Shown: positions 1 through 5,475, counted from the first letter of the stretch. The stretch is 5,876 nt of DNA from Oligoflexales bacterium (GCA_015232735.1 JADFZC010000175.1:1-5876); one strand, 5' to 3'. Translations and numbers: made by a program. Notes: generated by a model not told the origin, from the sequence alone.

Positions 1-30
1 AGAGTCCGACATATCCCGATGAGGGAAGAT

Positions 31-169
31 ATGCAATAGGAGGCAACGTCGTGTGTCCCCGATGTAGATGCAATAGGAGGCAACGTCGTGTGTCCCCGAT
101 GTAAGTGTCCCCGATGTAGAACGTCGTGTGTCCCCGATGTAGCCGATGTACCCCGATGTAGTCGATGTA
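31..169. repeat. Degenerate tandem repeat with nested truncated copies
   Basis: Two nearly identical units of 37 and 36 bases lie head to tail at 31-67 and 68-103. They are followed by shorter copies at 105-119 (15 bases), 120-142 (23), 143-150 (8), 151-161 (11) and 162-169 (8, one mismatch). Every short copy is the right-hand end of the unit, finishing in CCGATGTA with or without a final G, and lacks a variable amount of the left side. The full unit contains AGGAGG and the segment GTGTCCCCGATGTAG. There are no unique spacers, so it is not CRISPR. It could be slippage of an intergenic repeat or the relic of a small mobile element; no transposase is visible. Confidence 0.85.
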
Positions 170-176
170 AAAGAAA

Positions 177-192
177 TAGCCATTTAGCCATT
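177..192. repeat. Perfect tandem 8-mer TAGCCATT
   Basis: TAGCCATT occurs twice head to tail, just right of the degenerate repeat. It may be a small slippage product or paired half-sites for a regulator; nothing in the sequence decides between these. Confidence 0.4.
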
Positions 193-234
193 ATGTTATA
201 AATCTCGACACATCGGTACTCAAAATTCCCTCTC

Positions 235-250
235 ATTTGACATGTCAAAT
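235..250. promoter_or_regulatory. Perfect 16-bp palindrome, candidate enhancer site
   Basis: ATTTGACATGTCAAAT is a perfect dyad centred at 242.5. That is about 119 bp upstream of the start predicted from the -24/-12 promoter and about 95 bp upstream of its -24 element. Sigma-54 promoters need an ATP-hydrolysing enhancer-binding protein that binds dyad sites at roughly this distance, so geometry and symmetry fit an upstream activating sequence. I do not recognise which activator family would read this sequence. A repressor operator is the alternative. Confidence 0.45.
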
Positions 251-334
251 CCAGAGAATCCTCCATAAGGGTATCTATGCATTTCCACATAAATATATAA
301 ATCTTCAAATGACTCATTCAGCATCCTTGATTCA

Positions 335-351
335 TTGGCATTTGTTTTGCA
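335..351 (+). promoter_or_regulatory. Sigma-54 (-24/-12) promoter of the first protease gene
   Basis: TTGGCA, six bases, then TTGCA matches the sigma-54 consensus YTGGCAC-N5-TTGCW. The invariant GG (337-338) and GC (349-350) are exactly 12 bp apart. Only the weakly conserved C and G after TGGCA differ. The predicted transcript start is near 362, so the first protease gene would have a leader of about 100 bases. No equally good -35/-10 pair was seen nearby. A palindrome about 95 bp upstream strengthens the case. Confidence 0.6.
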
Positions 352-465
352 CATGAAAATCACATTATTGGGTGAATGACGACGGCGGGGCCGGACTTGG
401 TGTCAGGAAACTACCGGGTTGTTATCACATCATTTTTTGAAACAGAAGCGTGTGAACACAGGAAT

Positions 466-1317
466 ATGAGTATGACGGCTGTTAGAACAGTAATGATAAA
501 TCTTGCCATATTATCAACTTTTTTTGTGCCAGCATGCTTAAAAAGGCCAGCTGACAAAACTTCTGCTTTAAATGTAAGCAATGTGGACGAGGCAGGAGAT
601 TTGTGGAAGCAGTTTCCTGAAGTTGTACAAATTGAAATAAAAGACAAGATGGGCAAAACCATCCAACTTTGTTCAGGAACCTTCGTCAATGACTTGATGT
701 TGGTGACAGCAGCCCACTGCATGTTTGATGGGAAGAGAAATCGTGCCGACCATATCGTGTTCAAATCCGAAGATCAAATTGAACACAAAGGCAAGATTTT
801 CGTAAATTCCTCTTACGATCCAAGAAAGGCGGAACGCTATCAGATTACCAGTGATATGGCCATGGTGGCGTTTGATCCCGGTCAGTCAAGCAAACCGGTG
901 GCTCCAGGCACTGCCAAGTTTGGCAAGGGAGAACCTTTGAAAAATAATGAGGAGATTATTCTTGTCGGTTTTGGTGATGATGATCTTGCAAAAAACAGCG
1001 GTGCAGGAGCAAAGCGCGCCGGAGAAAATGTGGTTAAAGGCAACAGCCGCGACAATACCTTTAGGTTCTGGGGAATAGCTGCAGCCGACGGAAATACCAA
1101 GCCTGGAACGCTCTCTTCAATTGGCAGCGGGGATTCGGGAGGCGCCATTTTCCGGAAGCAGGATCACAGCTTTGTCGGAATCATGTCCCAGAGCACTGGT
1201 CCCATGAAGACGCCTAGAGAGGTTGGAATCATTAATTATGCGGTGGATTTACATCACAAAGATACACTTGATTTTTATGAAAAGACTATCAGCAGGATAT
1301 GTAACACTCAGAAGTGA
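466..1317 (+). CDS. Secreted trypsin-like serine protease (family S1), probable lipoprotein
   Basis: This is a family S1 endopeptidase of 283 residues. The triad is visible: His84 in LVTAAHC, Asp130 in SDMAMVAF and Ser224 in GSGDSGGAIF. Cys69 and Cys85 match the conserved disulfide beside the histidine. The N-terminus (MSMTAVRTVMINLAILSTFFVPAC) is a short basic-hydrophobic signal ending at Cys24. Pro at -2 of the lipobox is unusual, so lipidation is likely but not certain. The frame stays open back to an ATG at 376, but that start adds 30 non-signal residues and has no properly spaced ribosome binding site. An AGGA at 460-463 serves ATG 466 or, with better spacing, ATG 472. The trypsin Cys191 is replaced by Gly, and the position equivalent to residue 189 appears to be Ser, so cleavage after Arg/Lys cannot be assumed. 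It sits downstream of a sigma-54-type promoter and converges on a second S1 protease. The substrate is unknown. Confidence 0.9.
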   Translation: MSMTAVRTVMINLAILSTFFVPACLKRPADKTSALNVSNVDEAGDLWKQFPEVVQIEIKDKMGKTIQLCSGTFVNDLMLVTAAHCMFDGKRNRADHIVFKSEDQIEHKGKIFVNSSYDPRKAERYQITSDMAMVAFDPGQSSKPVAPGTAKFGKGEPLKNNEEIILVGFGDDDLAKNSGAGAKRAGENVVKGNSRDNTFRFWGIAAADGNTKPGTLSSIGSGDSGGAIFRKQDHSFVGIMSQSTGPMKTPREVGIINYAVDLHHKDTLDFYEKTISRICNTQK

Positions 1318-1391
1318 AAGCGCCTTTAGGTTTGGAGCTGCGCGTTTTCCGGCATAGCTCCTGGTGCGTTTTGCGCAAAAAACCGGATTGG

Positions 1392-1412
1392 AATTCAACG
1401 TGGAATTTTTTT
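1392..1412 (+). terminator. Weak hairpin plus T-tract after the first protease
   Basis: AATTC (1392-1396) pairs with GAATT (1403-1407) around a six-base loop and runs into seven T residues (1406-1412), about 75 bases after the protease stop. The stem is only five AT-rich pairs, so termination would be weak. It lies in the 139-bp gap between convergent genes, where a terminator is expected. Confidence 0.3.
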
Positions 1413-1456
1413 CCTTGGACAGGCTGGGAGAAATGGCAAGGTCTGTGCTGCCTGAA

Positions 1457-2557
1457 TTATGGGTTATCAAGGTATTGCCTGTTTTTTTGGAGAAACGCCG
1501 ATTTTTGAACAATCAGAAACATCGGTATCGCATCGGGAAAATCTGTGATGTCGCTACTGTCTCTGTCAAGCTTGTCCCAGATGGCACTGTGCCGGGAACT
1601 GTCTTCATCGCCTTCTTTTGGGGGTTTTTCACCCAATATGGGCTTGAAATAGATGTCCCAGTACTTGTCAGTGCATGGGTCCTCGCTGCTGTTTTTATCT
1701 TCTTCCGGTTCCGGTTTTTGATAATAACTCGCCGGCATGCCTATGACGGTTTCCTGTTCGCCTGTGAGGATCGGACCACCGGAGTTTCCTCCGTAGACGG
1801 AGCAGTCCGTTTTATACGAGGGACGAAAACTGGAAAGATTGGAAGTTATCGTAAAGCATTCGTTGCGCATATCCTGGTAATCGGACCTTGTGTGGTATTT
1901 GGGGTCGTTTTCCCATGCGCTGATCAGTTTTCCGGCATCTTCCTCATATTTTTTTATTTCCTCCTGTGTTCCGCTTATCCCCTGCGGTTTCACATCGACA
2001 CCTCGAACCCGGCACCTGCTGGCGGTCAGCTGGGTTTTCTGATAAGAGTCTGATGGATATCCGACCATGACAAGAGGGGTCTTGTCATCCATGAGTTTTT
2101 GCAGGGAGTTTGTGCCGGCAAGCTTCAGAGACCTGGCTGATCGGGTTTTTTCCTTAAAAATGAAATCATATCTGAAGATGACGTAATCCAGCCCGGACAC
2201 CGGAGAGGATTCGATTACCTCAGTCACATATCCCGGATCTGGGCACGCAAAAGGTTCCCAGGAGTCTGTATAAAGTCTTTCCAGGCCAAAACAAATACTT
2301 GTCAGTTCTTTCCTAATGTCGCAGTGCATAGCCGATATGGCGATATTCCTTACGGAGTCAATTATGAATCCCGTACACCCTCTTCCCACGGAAAGTATGT
2401 ATGGCGCCTGGGAATGGGGTATCGTATCCCGCTTCTGATCTGTAAAAATCTGTTTAATCTCTGAAGACTGCTCCTGTCTATTGCATCCAGGCAGGTTGAC
2501 TGCAAATAAAATAACAAAAATCAGGTATGGAAAAGCAAGGCGAAGATCTTTGTGCAT
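1457..2557 (-). CDS. Secreted trypsin-like serine protease with large insertion, probable lipoprotein
   Basis: From ATG 2557 this is a 366-residue peptidase with a trypsin-like fold. His78 lies in IAISAMHC, Asp124 in GLDYVIFRYDF and Ser259 in YGGNSGGPILT; the GNSGGP form is common in bacterial trypsin-like and V8-like enzymes. Cys61 and Cys79 fit the disulfide beside the histidine. The N-terminus MHKDLRLAFPYLIFVILFAVN ends in LPGC, a lipobox with Pro at -2, giving lipid-Cys25. About 135 residues separate Asp from Ser, including a charged stretch around 194-231, and an acidic Pro/Glu-rich tail follows the serine motif. The frame extends upstream to ATG 2644, but that would put 29 polar residues before the signal peptide, so 2557 is preferred; GAGAGG lies 12 bases upstream of it, rather far. 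A sigma-54-type promoter is at 2740-2756. It converges on the other S1 protease. Substrate unknown. Confidence 0.88.
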   Translation of the reverse strand: MHKDLRLAFPYLIFVILFAVNLPGCNRQEQSSEIKQIFTDQKRDTIPHSQAPYILSVGRGCTGFIIDSVRNIAISAMHCDIRKELTSICFGLERLYTDSWEPFACPDPGYVTEVIESSPVSGLDYVIFRYDFIFKEKTRSARSLKLAGTNSLQKLMDDKTPLVMVGYPSDSYQKTQLTASRCRVRGVDVKPQGISGTQEEIKKYEEDAGKLISAWENDPKYHTRSDYQDMRNECFTITSNLSSFRPSYKTDCSVYGGNSGGPILTGEQETVIGMPASYYQKPEPEEDKNSSEDPCTDKYWDIYFKPILGEKPPKEGDEDSSRHSAIWDKLDRDSSDITDFPDAIPMFLIVQKSAFLQKNRQYLDNP

Positions 2558-2640
2558 AAATTTCTTTTTCCTCTCTGTATAAGATCGATGCGAAAACTGC
2601 AGGCCGAATAATAAGTCCTTGGAGTCAATATCGTCAAAGG

Positions 2641-2666
2641 TCATATTTTTAACATGGATAACTCCT
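2641..2666 (-). promoter_or_regulatory. Strong ribosome binding site with 4-codon leader ORF
   Basis: On the minus strand AGGAGT (2666-2661) lies six bases before ATG 2655, the best-spaced ribosome binding site in this region. That ATG opens only Met-Leu-Lys-Ile before a TGA (2643-2641). The TGA overlaps ATG 2644, the extended start of the protease frame, as ATGA. Reading could pass by termination-reinitiation. Alternatively, one missing A in the AAAAA run has broken an in-frame start, since an extra A would fuse both frames. The protease signal peptide begins 29 codons further on. Confidence 0.45.
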
Positions 2667-2739
2667 AAAAAAAATTAAGACAACACACCAGATCGTGATT
2701 ATGTTTCAAATTGGGCCTTATCAAGTGTCCATTGAAATT

Positions 2740-2756
2740 TGCAGGAATCATGCCAG
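2740..2756 (-). promoter_or_regulatory. Sigma-54 (-24/-12) promoter of the second protease gene
   Basis: Read on the minus strand, CTGGCATGATTCCTGCA matches YTGGCACGRNNNTTGCW at all but two defined positions (C to T after TGGCA, and the first T of TTGC to C). GG (2754-2753) and GC (2742-2741) have the required 12-bp offset. The predicted start is near 2729, giving a leader of about 170 bases to the preferred protease start at 2557, or about 75 to the small leader ORF at 2655. A weaker sigma-70-like pair with 15-bp spacing (TTGATA at 2724-2719, CATAAT at 2703-2698) also exists. Confidence 0.55.
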
Positions 2757-2821
2757 GGGATATGATGGCTATAAGTGATTGATTATTGTATCTTCCATTT
2801 TGATTTTTATTGCCGATGCTG

Positions 2822-2840
2822 AATCTTTTGTATGAAGATT
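2822..2840. promoter_or_regulatory. Inverted repeat upstream of the second sigma-54 site
   Basis: AATCTT and AAGATT form perfect six-base arms around seven bases, centred at 2831. That is about 102 bp upstream of the predicted transcript start at 2729, the right distance for an activator site. Its sequence differs from the palindrome at 235-250, so a shared activator is not shown. Confidence 0.25.
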
Positions 2841-2946
2841 GTTCATGGAATGCGTCATGATTTTATACTTTATTTCTTCTGAGGTTGAGTACAATAGTTA
2901 TTATTTACATTTAGTTATCGTAAACATATAACCCCGCCGATCGTCC

Positions 2947-2967
2947 CCTGTCAAACGGAGTTTCAGG
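2947..2967. repeat. Bulged inverted repeat
   Basis: CCTG-tc-AAAC pairs with GTTT-CAGG around GGA, giving an eight-pair stem with a two-base bulge. It lies about 55 bases after the stop of the minus-strand ORF at 3023. There is no T-tract, so it could stabilise the 3' end of a transcript but is not a standard intrinsic terminator. Confidence 0.35.
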
Positions 2968-3022
2968 TATTTCTTAGAGCTTGTTGATATGATTCCCGGG
3001 GCTATCGACCCTGAGTTTTTTT

Positions 3023-3541
3023 TCATAGCGCTTTTGCAGTATATGATATCGTCTTTTCTCCCCCAATGTTTTTCACAAACGCGCTACCGGAATGGTCCTT
3101 GAGCCAGAAACTTTCAATCGTGAGGCCCATAACGGTTCCACCTGCCCCATAGTTAGGTATAGGTGTCAGTTTATAGCTGCCGTCGCTGTTTTTGGTCGGT
3201 GTGGTCAGGGCGTTGCCTGGATTGAGCGAGGTTACTTCTTTATCAAAGTTAATGTTCGGCTCCCCGACGATGGTCCAGACGACTCCGGCTACTTCCTGGT
3301 TCGGGTCCACAAGAAACAGAATGGAAAGGTAATAGCTTTCATCCATGACGCCATTTTTGTCAGCGTCGAACCTCACTTCAAATCGCTTCGTGGTCGGGAC
3401 TCCGGTGCCCGCATAGGGGATAAAATTGAGGTTGTTCGGTACCACACAGATATCAGGATGAGAGGTCGTGGGTGAGTACCTGCTGGCGGCCTCACCCAGG
3501 CCGCTGCATTTGGCTAGCGAAAAGCTATGAACAGGATCCAC
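3023..3541 (-). CDS. Unknown protein with calcium-loop motif; possibly the broken 3' half of the upstream gene
   Basis: I do not recognise the family. The ORF encodes up to 172 residues from GTG 3541. That start has no ribosome binding site, and the protein has no signal peptide. The sequence is Gly/Thr/Asn-rich with alternating hydrophobics, suggesting an extracellular beta-sandwich. Residues 59-67 (DADKNGVMD) fit the DxDxNGxxD calcium-binding loop seen in EF-hand-like and thrombospondin-type repeats. Cys12 and Cys32 could form a disulfide. It is in the same frame as the upstream lipoprotein gene: after that gene's TAA (3583-3581) the frame stays open for 13 codons up to this GTG. Restoring one codon would give a single lipoprotein of about 377 residues. 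It is therefore either a separate gene with a poor start, a pseudogene fragment or a readthrough product. The sequence composition looks coding throughout. Confidence 0.6.
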   Translation of the reverse strand: MDPVHSFSLAKCSGLGEAASRYSPTTSHPDICVVPNNLNFIPYAGTGVPTTKRFEVRFDADKNGVMDESYYLSILFLVDPNQEVAGVVWTIVGEPNINFDKEVTSLNPGNALTTPTKNSDGSYKLTPIPNYGAGGTVMGLTIESFWLKDHSGSAFVKNIGGEKTISYTAKAL

Positions 3542-3580
3542 ATAAATATTTATGAAGGGTTTATTCGTCTCGGAAATCTC

Positions 3581-4156
3581 TTAGCTGCTGGCCATCTTTA
3601 TGGTTCCGCCCGAACTTGCCGAGGAATATGATTTTACATTGTCAATGATATAGGTCTGGCTTCCGACGGTTATTTTGCCGGAGACCGTGTGGACTTTTCC
3701 CGGATAACCGGCGCCCGCGGCCTGATATATGCCAAAATCCTTTTCCCTCACCGGCTGGCTAAACGTCCCCAGACTCATCGAAGGATCACGTCCGATAAAC
3801 TCAAACGCCTCTTTTATGTCAATTGAAAAACCTTTGAGGTCACCATTGGCCTGACATGCGAGCCCATTCGAATCGGGGCAAATCGATACGTTTTCTATAA
3901 AAAGTTTCAAGGAGGTTGGGGTGAAAGTGAACCCACAGCTTGTACATTTTGGATTCAGGAATGGAGACTCCAGAAGAGCCATCGACTCAGATTCACGAAG
4001 ACGTGCCGCCGAAGAGTCCAGTGAAGCCACGGAAACTCCGATCTTGGATTTTTTTTCAATAACCCCGCTGGTGTAGATCAGCAACGGATCTGTGATCACT
4101 CCGAATCCGCAGGAATTGAGAAGCAGACTAATCAGCAGAAGCCATATTTTATCCAT
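3581..4156 (-). CDS. Small putative lipoprotein of unknown function
   Basis: This encodes 191 residues from ATG 4156, with AAGGAG six bases upstream (a clear start). The N-terminus MDKIWLLLISLLLNSC is a typical short lipoprotein signal with lipid-Cys16. No Asp follows the Cys, so by the enteric sorting rule it would go to the outer membrane. A Ser-rich linker (about 40-60) leads to a domain starting with a CxxC pair (Cys71, Cys74) and further cysteines at 93 and 101. Beta-strand-like segments follow, including SLKLFIENVSIC, FSIDIKEAFEFIG and KITVGSQTYIIDNV. The general plan, a beta-rich domain ending in a 'G-x-T-Y-x-I' strand and a Ser/Gly-rich tail, loosely recalls DUF4382-type surface domains; this is only an impression. 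The protein ends in KMASS, 39 bases before the same-frame ORF on its 3' side, and may be the N-terminal half of a longer lipoprotein. Confidence 0.72.
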   Translation of the reverse strand: MDKIWLLLISLLLNSCGFGVITDPLLIYTSGVIEKKSKIGVSVASLDSSAARLRESESMALLESPFLNPKCTSCGFTFTPTSLKLFIENVSICPDSNGLACQANGDLKGFSIDIKEAFEFIGRDPSMSLGTFSQPVREKDFGIYQAAGAGYPGKVHTVSGKITVGSQTYIIDNVKSYSSASSGGTIKMASS

Positions 4157-4163
4157 TACAAAC

Positions 4164-4176
4164 TCCTTTAAAAGGA
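4164..4176 (-). promoter_or_regulatory. Ribosome binding site inside a dyad
   Basis: TCCTTTTAAAGGA on the minus strand is an inverted repeat with six-base arms around one base. Its right arm contains the AAGGAG that serves ATG 4156. A small hairpin here could partly mask the ribosome site. The stem is AT-rich and at most five pairs once a loop forms, so any effect would be mild. Confidence 0.3.
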
Positions 4177-4451
4177 CTACTTTGACTCACTATCGTGTTG
4201 ACGTTTTAGCGAATGTTAAGAAAAAATGAATATCCCATTACCATCTATTTTAATTCGGTTTGGTTATTGTGTAAAAAGAAATTGTGCGAACCTTTTTAAA
4301 TCCAATGTCGTTGATCAGTTTTTAGGCATTTTTTTCATTGTAGTAATCAATGCCCATATAAGGGAGTTAAGGGATAAAGAAGGATTTCGCAGATTCCCTC
4401 TTCTGGATAAAAAGGGGGATGATGATACGATTTCAAAATAAATATATTTTT

Positions 4452-4478
4452 AAAAAAAGAGTAATATGAGTGCCTCAT
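4452..4478 (-). terminator. Candidate intrinsic terminator after the dehydrogenase gene
   Basis: Directly after the TAA of the dehydrogenase, the minus strand reads ATGAG-GCA-CTCAT (4478-4466), a perfect five-pair stem with a three-base loop. Seven spacer bases and then seven T residues (4458-4452) follow. The short stem and the gap before the T-tract make it a weak candidate, but its position at the end of the gene is right. Confidence 0.4.
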
Positions 4479-5450
4479 TTAATCCTGATCGAATTTCAAA
4501 AGAACCTTCAAAACCTCCTTTTTTTTCGAGAATTCAAAGGCCTCAATTGCGTCCCCTGCGTCAAATATTTTTGTTATGAGGGGATTGAGGCTTACAAACC
4601 CCTTTTCGAGGAATTTGACGGCAGGCGCAAACTCGCCGCAGCGCGAACCAACAATAGTAATCTCATCGATTACCACGGGGGCGAGATTGAACGGCCTGTC
4701 GGCCGCTACCGTGCTTTTAAGCACGACGACTCCCCGGGGTTTTGTCAGGGCAAGAGCTGTTTCAAAACCGGCAGCCGATCCTGTGGCGTCGATCACGATG
4801 TCATAGGCTTTTTCCATTTTAAGATCTTTTGACAGAATTGTCTTTACCTTCGCTGCCGCCGCGATATCGAGTTTGTTTTGATGCCTTCCGACAAGAAGCA
4901 GGTCGCATGGTATGGTCGAAAGCGCAAGCGCTGTGGTGAGTCCCAGTTTGCCATCGCCAAGCAGTGCGATTTTGTCAGCGGGCTTTATATGAACCTGTTC
5001 CAGGATTTCAAAGGCTGCGGCAAAAGGCTCAACCAGGGCGGCCTCTTCATCGCTGATGCAGTCGGGAACAATGACAAGGTTTTTAACCGGAAGTGTGACA
5101 TAATCAGCCATGCAGCCATCCTTGTTCCAGATTCCAAGCGTGCCGCGGTCAGGGCAGTGGCGTTCAAGGAGACTGAGACAAAACCGGCATCTTCCGCATC
5201 CGGCATTTATCGCGCCTACAACCCGTTTGCCCAGAAGGCCTCCTCCATCTCCAAAAGCCTCCTTGACGACCCCTGAAAATTCATGTCCGAGAATTCCAGT
5301 GAATCCCATGTACCCTTTTGTTATTTCGATGTCCGTGTTGCAGATTCCGGCATAGGTCACTTTTATCAGGGCTTCGCCCGGGGCAGGTTTGGGCCTCGAA
5401 AGACCTTCAGCAAAAAGGATTTTGTTATTTTCAAATTTTACAGCTCTCAT
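4479..5450 (-). CDS. Zinc-dependent medium-chain alcohol dehydrogenase-like protein
   Basis: This is a cytoplasmic zinc oxidoreductase of the medium-chain dehydrogenase/reductase superfamily, 323 residues from ATG 5450 (slightly short for the family). Catalytic-zinc ligands are visible: Cys37 (GICNTD), His56-Glu57 (LGHEF) and Glu141 (VEPFAAA). The structural-zinc lobe has the classic CxxCxxCx7C at Cys85, 88, 91 and 99. The Rossmann glycine motif is GDGKLG (165-170). The second strand ends in VGRHQNK with no acidic residue, which fits NADP(H) or leaves the cofactor open. The signatures GICNTD, GYMGFTG and GDGKLGL recall, from memory, an uncharacterised subgroup of zinc alcohol-dehydrogenase-like proteins, so the substrate is unknown. 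The frame extends to ATG 5492 and ATG 5468, but family N-termini begin like MRAVKF; a GGATGG lies just upstream of 5450. It follows the partial gene on the same strand by 25 bases, so the two are probably co-transcribed. Confidence 0.92.
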   Translation of the reverse strand: MRAVKFENNKILFAEGLSRPKPAPGEALIKVTYAGICNTDIEITKGYMGFTGILGHEFSGVVKEAFGDGGGLLGKRVVGAINAGCGRCRFCLSLLERHCPDRGTLGIWNKDGCMADYVTLPVKNLVIVPDCISDEEAALVEPFAAAFEILEQVHIKPADKIALLGDGKLGLTTALALSTIPCDLLLVGRHQNKLDIAAAAKVKTILSKDLKMEKAYDIVIDATGSAAGFETALALTKPRGVVVLKSTVAADRPFNLAPVVIDEITIVGSRCGEFAPAVKFLEKGFVSLNPLITKIFDAGDAIEAFEFSKKKEVLKVLLKFDQD

Positions 5451-5475
5451 AATTTTCCATCCGGCCATTGTATAA

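Larger units (their letters stand above)
1..465. other. Gene-free upstream region with repeats and regulatory sites
   Basis: No convincing protein gene lies here. The left part holds a short inverted repeat (TCCC-GATGA-GGGA, about 15-27) and a degenerate tandem repeat (31-169). The rest is AT-rich and contains a tandem 8-mer (177-192), a 16-bp palindrome (235-250), a small AATGA-C-TCATT inverted repeat (308-318) and a -24/-12 promoter (335-351). Position 362, the start predicted from that promoter, leaves an untranslated leader of about 104 bases before the protease start. The stretch reads as the control region of the protease at 466, with an unrelated repeat relic at its far left. Confidence 0.6.
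2645..3022. other. Intergenic region upstream of the second protease
   Basis: No protein gene is supported here. The stretch is AT-rich and carries control elements for the minus-strand protease: a -24/-12 promoter (2740-2756), a six-bp-arm inverted repeat (2822-2840), a looser TTTAC/GTAAA inverted repeat (2904-2924) and a bulged hairpin (2947-2967). No hairpin with a T-tract follows the stop of the gene to its right, so transcription from that gene may run into this region. Confidence 0.55.
4157..4478. other. Intergenic region with no supported gene
   Basis: This AT-rich stretch separates the dehydrogenase 3' end from the lipoprotein 5' end, both on the minus strand. It should hold the promoter of the lipoprotein gene, but I see no clear -35/-10 or -24/-12 match. 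The only structures are the ribosome-site dyad at 4164-4176 and the terminator-like hairpin beside 4478. A plus-strand frame of 71 codons (4226-4441) lacks a ribosome binding site and recognisable features. Confidence 0.45.

Noticed and set aside
51..104. Micro-ORF of 17 codons (GTG start, AGGAGG seven bases upstream) inside the tandem repeat
   Set aside because: It is made entirely of repeat units; the purine-rich AGGAGG belongs to the repeated unit and there is no independent sign of coding.
31..169. CRISPR array
   Set aside because: Units are directly adjacent or truncated, with no unique spacers and no cas genes.
376..465. Upstream ATG at 376 as the start of the first protease
   Set aside because: It adds 30 residues that are not signal-like before an evident signal peptide, would leave only about 14 bases after the predicted transcript start, and the nearby GGTGA abuts the ATG too closely.
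1369..1380. Palindrome TTTTGCGCAAAA between the convergent proteases as a terminator
   Set aside because: With a loop only about four pairs remain, and no T-tract follows in either direction at the right place.
1364..2053. Plus-strand frame of 229 codons
   Set aside because: It is entirely antisense to the second protease, whose catalytic motifs make the minus strand the coding one.
2698..2724. Sigma-70 promoter for the second protease (TTGATA, CATAAT)
   Set aside because: The spacer is only 15 bp; the -24/-12 match nearby is better, though dual control is not excluded.
2949..2955. TGTCAAA as a second half-site of the 235-250 palindrome
   Set aside because: A seven-base match only, over 200 bp from the second predicted transcript start and without the dyad.
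4226..4441. Plus-strand frame of 71 codons in the intergenic region
   Set aside because: No ribosome binding site, no family resemblance, AT-rich composition like flanking non-coding DNA.
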